A stretch of 10,499 bases of DNA from Desulfocicer vacuolatum DSM 3385. GTDB lineage: Bacteria; Desulfobacterota; Desulfobacteria; Desulfobacterales; SURF-7. The notes beneath the pieces were generated by a model, which was given only the letters and a program-made list of their open reading frames with translations, was not told the DNA's origin and made no database searches. The stretch lies in contig CAMBQS010000085.1 of assembly GCA_945870015.1 (NCBI GenBank), positions 1 through 10,499 of the forward strand, given 5' to 3'. The position numbers and the translations under genes are program-made. Within the stretch, counting starts at the first letter, position 1. The number at the start of each line of letters is the position of its first letter. Of this stretch, positions 6,394 through 10,499 are shown one piece after another.

Positions 6394-7382
6394 GGGTTCT
6401 TTTTCCGGTCATCATACCTTGCGGCAAGTATGGGAAGAAAGGATTGAAGGTACTCAACCACACCATAATCTGCTATGGAAAATATCGGTGCATTCGGGTC
6501 TTTGTTGATTGCAACGATACAACCTGATTTTTTCATGCCGGCCGTATGTTGCATTGTTCCGGAAATTCCACAGGCAATATATAATTTGGGAGAAACCTGT
6601 TTCCCGGTTTCTCCAATTTGACATGAATAGGGTAACCATCCATGGTCACATACAATCCGGGAGCCGCCGATCGCAGCATTCGAAAAGATAGATGCGATTT
6701 TTCGAATCAGTTCCATTCTTTCCTCTTTTTCTATACCCATGCCTGCGGATACAATGACATCCGCTTCTTCGAGCTTGTTATCCTTGCTGATGGTTTCAAT
6801 GATTCTTACGGGTTTATACCCAAAGACCGTCTCATGAACTTTCATGATCATGGTTTTTCCATTTTGAATTGAATGATCCGTCGTGAATGAGCCGCTGAAA
6901 GATCCCGGGATAACGGTCAATATAACCGGGCCTGTTTTGCAGGCGGTTCTTCCGATTAATTTTCCATTAAACATCATCCGGGTAAAAACCGTTTTTTCCT
7001 GTTGAATTTCATAAGACTCGATGCCTGTAATACATGGTGTGCCGATCTGTATTGAGAGTGAAGCTGCAAGCTGGCAGGTCCGGACATTATGCATCAAACA
7101 GATATAGGAAGGCATGTTTTCCCGGATTACTTCAGGGAGTATTTTTTCAAGAAAACAGGGATTGGGATATCTCAAATCCTCATGTTCAATGGCAAGAGTA
7201 TGAATGTTATTTTCCATGGCGATCTGTTCAGCCAGTTCTTTAACATTTTGACCTGGAATAATGAGCAGAATCCGGCTTTCACGATCAGGATGAAAAGAGG
7301 CTCCGAATCCAAGCAACTCTTTGTAGGATGGAGATATTTGATTTTCAATTGTTTCTGCGATGAGTATCCGATTTTTATCCAT
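6390..7382 (-). CDS. etfA: Electron transfer flavoprotein alpha subunit
   Basis: Alpha subunit of the cytoplasmic ETF heterodimer, which takes electrons from acyl-CoA dehydrogenases and passes them on. Its 330 residues are the usual length. The N-terminal part (1-190) is the more variable alpha/beta domain. The C-terminal FAD domain has every hallmark: GGSRIV at 239-244 (FAD-binding Arg242), QIGETGK at 255-261, the GISGTMQH segment at 272-279 (His279 stacks near the flavin in known ETFs), and NKDPNAPIF at 293-301. There is no N-terminal ferredoxin extension of the sort found in some anaerobe EtfA proteins. It starts 7 bp after the etfB stop, with an AGGA ribosome site overlapping that stop, so the two are translated together. 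The neighbouring acyl-CoA dehydrogenase or quinone oxidoreductase partner is not in the window. Confidence 0.94.
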   Translation of the reverse strand: MDKNRILIAETIENQISPSYKELLGFGASFHPDRESRILLIIPGQNVKELAEQIAMENNIHTLAIEHEDLRYPNPCFLEKILPEVIRENMPSYICLMHNVRTCQLAASLSIQIGTPCITGIESYEIQQEKTVFTRMMFNGKLIGRTACKTGPVILTVIPGSFSGSFTTDHSIQNGKTMIMKVHETVFGYKPVRIIETISKDNKLEEADVIVSAGMGIEKEERMELIRKIASIFSNAAIGGSRIVCDHGWLPYSCQIGETGKQVSPKLYIACGISGTMQHTAGMKKSGCIVAINKDPNAPIFSIADYGVVEYLQSFLPILAARYDDRKKNP

Positions 7383-7389
7383 AATAATC

Positions 7390-8169
7390 CTATTTTAAAA
7401 GCGACCGGTTATGGAAGATGGTTAAAAGCTGTTCCGCCTTTTCTTCTGCGGAGCCTTCCAGTATACATATTTTCAACGATTTGGCAGGGTAGCCCAGGGA
7501 TAACAGGATTTCCTTATCGGGTGGATTTCCCTGCAAAGATTCCGTAACCACAATCAGTTCCTGAGAATTTGCTCTTAGTATATTGGAAAGCGATGGATAC
7601 CGTGGCTGATTGATTCCGGTTTGAATCGTGAGCAAAGCCGGCAATGATAAAATGACTTCTTCAACCTTTCCACTTTCCATTTCGCTTTGAACCATGATGA
7701 TCCGGCGGATCATGTCCATCTCTTCTTTTATCACAGATACTGCACAGGGAATGGAAAGAAGGGCTGCTGTCATCGGGCCAACCTGACACAGCATATCGTC
7801 TTCAGCCATTACACCGGTGAGAATCAGGTCGTATGCGTGCTTCCCGGCATAGTCGGCAATCTGTTGAGCAATTTTTCGCGGAGGACAATATCCTGATTCT
7901 TCATAAAAAATGTGTACACCATTGTCAGCGCCTTTGGACAATCCCTTTTTTATTGCATCTTTGACCCGATCCGGCCCGACAGATAGCACATCAATGGTAA
8001 CACCGGGATTGGCTTCTTTAATGAGTAGGGCTTCTTCCAATGCATACTCATCAAACCGGTTCATTCGGTATTCCGTTGAATCGGTTTCCTGAATCCATTT
8101 CCCGTCCGGATTCAATTCCAGAGAACTCTCAGAGCAGGCAACCTGTTTTATGCATACCAGAATTTTCAT
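7390..8169 (-). CDS. etfB: Electron transfer flavoprotein beta subunit, divergent cofactor loop
   Basis: Beta subunit of ETF and first gene of the etfBA pair. The 259 residues include the N-terminal KILVCIKQV strand (2-10), the FDEYALEEAL helix (39-48), LSVGP (62-66) and INQPRYPSLSNILRA (186-200), which precedes the partner-recognition loop. The second cofactor loop (AMP in mitochondrial-type ETF, bifurcating FAD in others) reads AEDDMLCQVGPMTA (122-135). The QVGP form is typical of FixA and many anaerobic or bifurcating ETFs, but the usual G-(K/R)-Q-A-I-D-x-D-(T/C) lead-in is altered: Met126 and Leu127 stand where Asp and Thr/Cys are expected, and the preceding sequence is TGVMAE, not GKQAID. 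Whether it binds AMP, FAD or neither there is open. The ribosome site before the ATG is weak. Confidence 0.93.
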   Translation of the reverse strand: MKILVCIKQVACSESSLELNPDGKWIQETDSTEYRMNRFDEYALEEALLIKEANPGVTIDVLSVGPDRVKDAIKKGLSKGADNGVHIFYEESGYCPPRKIAQQIADYAGKHAYDLILTGVMAEDDMLCQVGPMTAALLSIPCAVSVIKEEMDMIRRIIMVQSEMESGKVEEVILSLPALLTIQTGINQPRYPSLSNILRANSQELIVVTESLQGNPPDKEILLSLGYPAKSLKICILEGSAEEKAEQLLTIFHNRSLLK

Positions 8170-8223
8170 ATTTTTATTCGATCAAGCATTCAATTTTTGT
8201 TCGCCATTTTTCTGTTTACAATA

Positions 8224-8252
8224 ATCTTACAGGAATGAATGGTTTTGATCAA
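8224..8252 (-). promoter_or_regulatory. Weak sigma-70-type promoter for etfBA
   Basis: Read on -, TTGATC (8252-8247) and TAAGAT (8229-8224) are separated by 17 bp; each matches four of six consensus bases. The start would be near 8217, about 48 nt before the etfB ATG. The -35 lies inside TTGATCAA, an 8-bp palindrome (8245-8252). Confidence 0.3.
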
Positions 8253-8261
8253 GTAAAAAAT

Positions 8262-8271
8262 CGAGCGCTCG
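8262..8271. promoter_or_regulatory. Palindrome CGAGCGCTCG between divergent promoters
   Basis: A perfect 10-bp GC-rich palindrome stands out in AT-rich surroundings and lies between the candidate -35 boxes of the etfB and patatin-like promoters. It could bind a regulator shared by both genes. The evidence is symmetry and position only. Confidence 0.35.
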
Positions 8272-8284
8272 CTATATTTTTTAT

Positions 8285-8314
8285 TTGACTTCCCATTTTC
8301 GTTTCCGTTATGGT
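8285..8314 (+). promoter_or_regulatory. Sigma-70-type promoter for the patatin-like gene
   Basis: TTGACT (8285-8290, five of six consensus bases) and TATGGT (8309-8314, four of six) are 18 bp apart. The start would be near 8321, about 66 nt before the leader ORF and 113 nt before the patatin-like start. Confidence 0.4.
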
Positions 8315-8386
8315 ACAGAGCTGTATCTGGATAAAATAGGGAATTTTTTGTTTTTCTTAAAGATAAACCAGCTTGGAGAAAATAAA

Positions 8387-8437
8387 ATGAATCTGTTCCG
8401 GAAGAAACCTGAAATAATCTGGAAAGGGTACACATGA
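8387..8437 (+). CDS. Possible 16-residue leader peptide, coupled to the patatin-like gene
   Basis: The short frame encodes MNLFRKKPEIIWKGYT. Its ATG is preceded by GGAGA (8375-8379) at a 7-nt spacing, a good ribosome site. Its TGA stop (8435-8437) overlaps the ATG of the next gene (8434-8436) as ATGA, the classic arrangement for translational coupling. The frame stays open further left but without another ATG. No homology is recognised and the peptide is too short to judge by codon use. It may be a true leader, a coupling device, or chance. Confidence 0.35.
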   Translation: MNLFRKKPEIIWKGYT

Positions 8438-9507
8438 ATCGCTGGCTTTCAATTTTTGCCGGGGAAAAAGCCCTTTTGCATATTCGCGATCAAGGACTTT
8501 CCCAGGAAGATGTGAGTGTTATTGCCGGCGCTGCCGGAGGCCCCAAATGGCTGGTTTTGAACCAGCTTGACCGGATAATTTTTTCGTCCTGGCTGAAAAA
8601 CAGAAAAAAGCCGCTTTATTTACTGGGCTCATCCATTGGTTCATGGCGGTTTGCCGCAGCATCTCAAAAGGATCCAATTGAGGCGATGGACCGATTCCAG
8701 TATTCCTATATTCATCAGGCATATCAAACCAGACCCGGTCCCAAAGAGGTGTCCGGGGTTATCAGTCAAATCCTGGATGATTTTCTGGATGAGAAAGCCA
8801 TCCAGGAGATACTGGATCATCCTTTTTTACGTCTGAATATTATGGCTGTGCAGTGTCGTCACATACTGGCAAGTGACCATAAAGCCCTTCTCGGGCCGGG
8901 GATAGCGTGTGCAGCTTTATTCAATATGATCCAACGCAAATTGTTGAAGTTTTTTTTCAAGCGGTCTCTTTTTTATCATCCAGGAGGGAAACCTCCTTTT
9001 TTCAACATGAAAGGATTTCCGATTGAAAAATCAGTTTTGACACAACAGAATCTCAGAAGCGCTTTGCTGGCATCCGGTTCGATTCCATTGGTAATGTCCG
9101 GCGTAACGGATATTCCAGGGAACCCTCCTGGCATGTATCGTGACGGGGGTATTCTGGATTATCATTTTGATATCGATTTTTCAGATCAAAACAGCGGTCT
9201 GGTTCTGTATCCCCACTATACGGATCGCATTATTCCAGGGTGGCTTGATAAAAAGCTGTCGTTTCGTAAACCCCTTCCCAGGAATCTGGAAAAAGTGATT
9301 CTGATTGCACCCTCGAAAGAATTTATTCAAAAACTCCCCTGTCAGAAAATTCCGGACCGGAATGATTTTTTCCTTTTCAAAGGACAAGACAGGAGGCGCA
9401 TCTCCTATTGGTTGTCTGTGATCAATGAGAGTCGGCGTCTTTCAGATGATTTCTGGGATGCGGTTGAAAGCGGCCGGATACGGGAATGGGTAAAACCCAT
9501 GCCCTGA
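8434..9507 (+). CDS. Patatin-like phospholipase family protein
   Basis: Lipid acyl hydrolase of the patatin fold, expected to cleave acyl esters with a Ser-Asp dyad. The oxyanion-hole segment GAAGGPKW is at 32-39 (a variant of the G-G-x-R/K-G loop). The nucleophile motif GSSIG is at 65-69, with Ser67 in G-x-S-x-G form. The SGSIPLV segment (214-220), where the family usually has A-S-x-x-x-P, precedes the catalytic-Asp motif DGG at 237-239 (Asp237). At 357 residues it is within the usual range for bacterial members. There is no signal peptide or clear membrane helix, so it is probably cytoplasmic; the FKFFF-like patch around 171-176 is basic and hydrophobic and might touch membranes. Its own ribosome site is AAGGG (8424-8428). 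The true substrate is unknown; nearby acyl-CoA genes suggest fatty acid release or recycling. Confidence 0.85.
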   Translation: MNRWLSIFAGEKALLHIRDQGLSQEDVSVIAGAAGGPKWLVLNQLDRIIFSSWLKNRKKPLYLLGSSIGSWRFAAASQKDPIEAMDRFQYSYIHQAYQTRPGPKEVSGVISQILDDFLDEKAIQEILDHPFLRLNIMAVQCRHILASDHKALLGPGIACAALFNMIQRKLLKFFFKRSLFYHPGGKPPFFNMKGFPIEKSVLTQQNLRSALLASGSIPLVMSGVTDIPGNPPGMYRDGGILDYHFDIDFSDQNSGLVLYPHYTDRIIPGWLDKKLSFRKPLPRNLEKVILIAPSKEFIQKLPCQKIPDRNDFFLFKGQDRRRISYWLSVINESRRLSDDFWDAVESGRIREWVKPMP

Positions 9508-9533
9508 TTGTGAAGCAAATCGTTATTCATGAT

Positions 9534-10499
9534 CTATCCAAACAATTTCCGGATCATTTCCATATTGTACTTTCCCATGTTATTTCTGGGAATCCGGTCT
9601 ACTACCTTTATACTCCTGGGTTGTGCATAGGGTTCCAGTTGTCCGGATAAAAATTCCCGAACCTGTTTTGGATGAATATCTCCTTCAATCACCGCGGCAA
9701 TTTCATTTTCCCTTCCTTTTTTACAGGGATTAGACAATATCATGGCATCGGTTACATCCGGAATGGAAAGGATTTTTTCCCGGATCTCCTCAAGATCAAC
9801 CCGTTTCCCGCCGATCTTTACAATCCCATCTGACCGGCCATACAGGATGAACCGGTTGGAGTCAAATTTTCCTCCCCGGTCCCCGGTTTGATAAAATCCA
9901 TCTTCATCTCTCACCAGGTTTGGAGAGATATAGTCGGAACGGACATGGATTTTTTCACCTATGATTTCCACATCCACGGTCTCAAACACGGTAAGGGCTG
10001 CATCATCTTCAGCCCTGCACCGGTAGGCGATTCCGCCTGTTTCCGTGGAGCCGTAGATTTCGGTGATTCCGGTCCTGGTTTGTTTTGTAAAATTTTCACT
10101 GTCTGTTTTATCCAGCGCTCCGGCAGAAGAAAAGGCAATACGTAAGGAATGATCTGGAATTGTATTGTTTCCAAAGGTCCGGTAGTGCATGGGGACGCTT
10201 ACCAAAACAGTGGCTTTTTGCTGGGTAACGGCGTTCATGATTTCATGGGGAAAGGTCGGGGTTCCGGCCATTACACAAGCAGATGAAACAAGAGGGATGA
10301 GGACGGAAAACAGGATTCCATAAATATGATGGGGAGGAACAGTGGCAACAATTCGATCATCCGGGGTGAAGTGAAATTTTTCAGAGAGGTAAAACGCTTC
10401 GGAAAACAGATTTTTGATGGTTTTGGGCCATATCTTTGGTTTCCCGGTTGATCCCCCGGTAAAAAGGGACAGGAATTCAAAATCCGGATTCACATTGAT
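9534..10499 (-). CDS. AMP-binding acyl-adenylate-forming enzyme, 5' end outside window
   Basis: ANL-superfamily enzyme that activates a carboxylic acid with ATP as acyl-AMP, usually passing it to CoA or a carrier protein. The visible C-terminal part, numbered from the GTG at 10493-10491, has the P-loop FTGGSTGKPK (11-20), the YGSTETGG motif (147-154), YQTGDRG (201-207), GRSDGIVKIGGKRV (219-232) leading to the small lid domain, and PRNNMGKYN (302-310), where Lys308 is the expected catalytic lysine. In this superfamily the P-loop normally follows well over 100 residues, and the frame stays open to the window edge, so that GTG is almost certainly internal. Gly13 replaces the usual Ser of TSGSTG. 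Substrate residues cannot be judged without the N-terminus. It converges on the patatin-like gene with a 26-bp gap that shows no hairpin. Confidence 0.9.
   Translation of the reverse strand: MNVNPDFEFLSLFTGGSTGKPKIWPKTIKNLFSEAFYLSEKFHFTPDDRIVATVPPHHIYGILFSVLIPLVSSACVMAGTPTFPHEIMNAVTQQKATVLVSVPMHYRTFGNNTIPDHSLRIAFSSAGALDKTDSENFTKQTRTGITEIYGSTETGGIAYRCRAEDDAALTVFETVDVEIIGEKIHVRSDYISPNLVRDEDGFYQTGDRGGKFDSNRFILYGRSDGIVKIGGKRVDLEEIREKILSIPDVTDAMILSNPCKKGRENEIAAVIEGDIHPKQVREFLSGQLEPYAQPRSIKVVDRIPRNNMGKYNMEMIRKLFG

Larger units (their letters stand above)
8170..8433. other. Divergent promoter region between etfB and the patatin-like gene
   Basis: This 264-bp AT-rich gap holds candidate sigma-70 promoters pointing both ways, a 10-bp palindrome between them and a short leader ORF just before the patatin-like gene; each is listed separately. 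No other gene is seen. Confidence 0.5.

Noticed and set aside
7089..7547. 152-codon frame on + across the etfA/etfB junction
   Set aside because: It is antisense to two certain genes, with no promoter or ribosome site and no recognisable fold.
10491..10493. GTG as the start of the AMP-binding enzyme
   Set aside because: Only ten residues would precede the P-loop motif, whereas the superfamily has a large N-terminal part there; the frame is open to the window edge.

Overview
The window looks like a piece of a chromosome from an anaerobic, probably sulfate-reducing member of the Desulfobacterota (Desulfobacteraceae-like). This is an inference from gene content and sequence style: an ETF pair, a hydratase-2 type MaoC enzyme, an acyl-adenylating enzyme, two good -24/-12 (sigma-54) promoter matches, moderately AT-rich genes and strongly AT-rich gaps. 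There is no rRNA, tRNA, CRISPR array, transposase or phage gene.

Left part (1-5221, all + strand): an atypical lipid/tyrosine phosphatase of the MptpB type with an extra N-terminal domain; a full-length GlnD (PII uridylyltransferase/uridylyl-removing enzyme); and a TPR-repeat lipoprotein. GlnD and the TPR lipoprotein are each preceded by a long AT-rich gap with a sigma-54-like promoter. About 100 bp upstream of each promoter lie symmetric motifs, where an enhancer-binding protein would be expected. GlnD is the sensor of glutamine status, so nitrogen-responsive control of this stretch is plausible but unproven.

Middle part (5222-8169, all - strand): read in the direction of transcription it is etfB, etfA (7 bp apart, one operon), then a double-hotdog (R)-specific enoyl-CoA hydratase behind its own candidate promoter and operator-like palindrome. 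A long two-step inverted repeat closes the hydratase unit. EtfB and EtfA form the FAD-containing electron carrier for acyl-CoA dehydrogenases. The EtfB cofactor loop departs from the usual form.

Right part (8170-10499): a patatin-like lipase-fold protein on + is divergent from etfB. It is preceded by a possible 16-codon leader ORF whose stop overlaps its start (ATGA). It converges on an acyl-adenylate-forming enzyme on - whose 5' part lies beyond the window. Lipase, acyl activation, enoyl-CoA hydration and ETF together suggest a fatty-acyl metabolism neighbourhood. No acyl-CoA dehydrogenase, thiolase or regulator gene is present.

No clear new multi-gene system is seen. The best leads are the paired sigma-54 promoters with upstream sites, the unusual EtfB loop, the operator-like palindromes in the lipid-gene gaps, and the coupled leader ORF.
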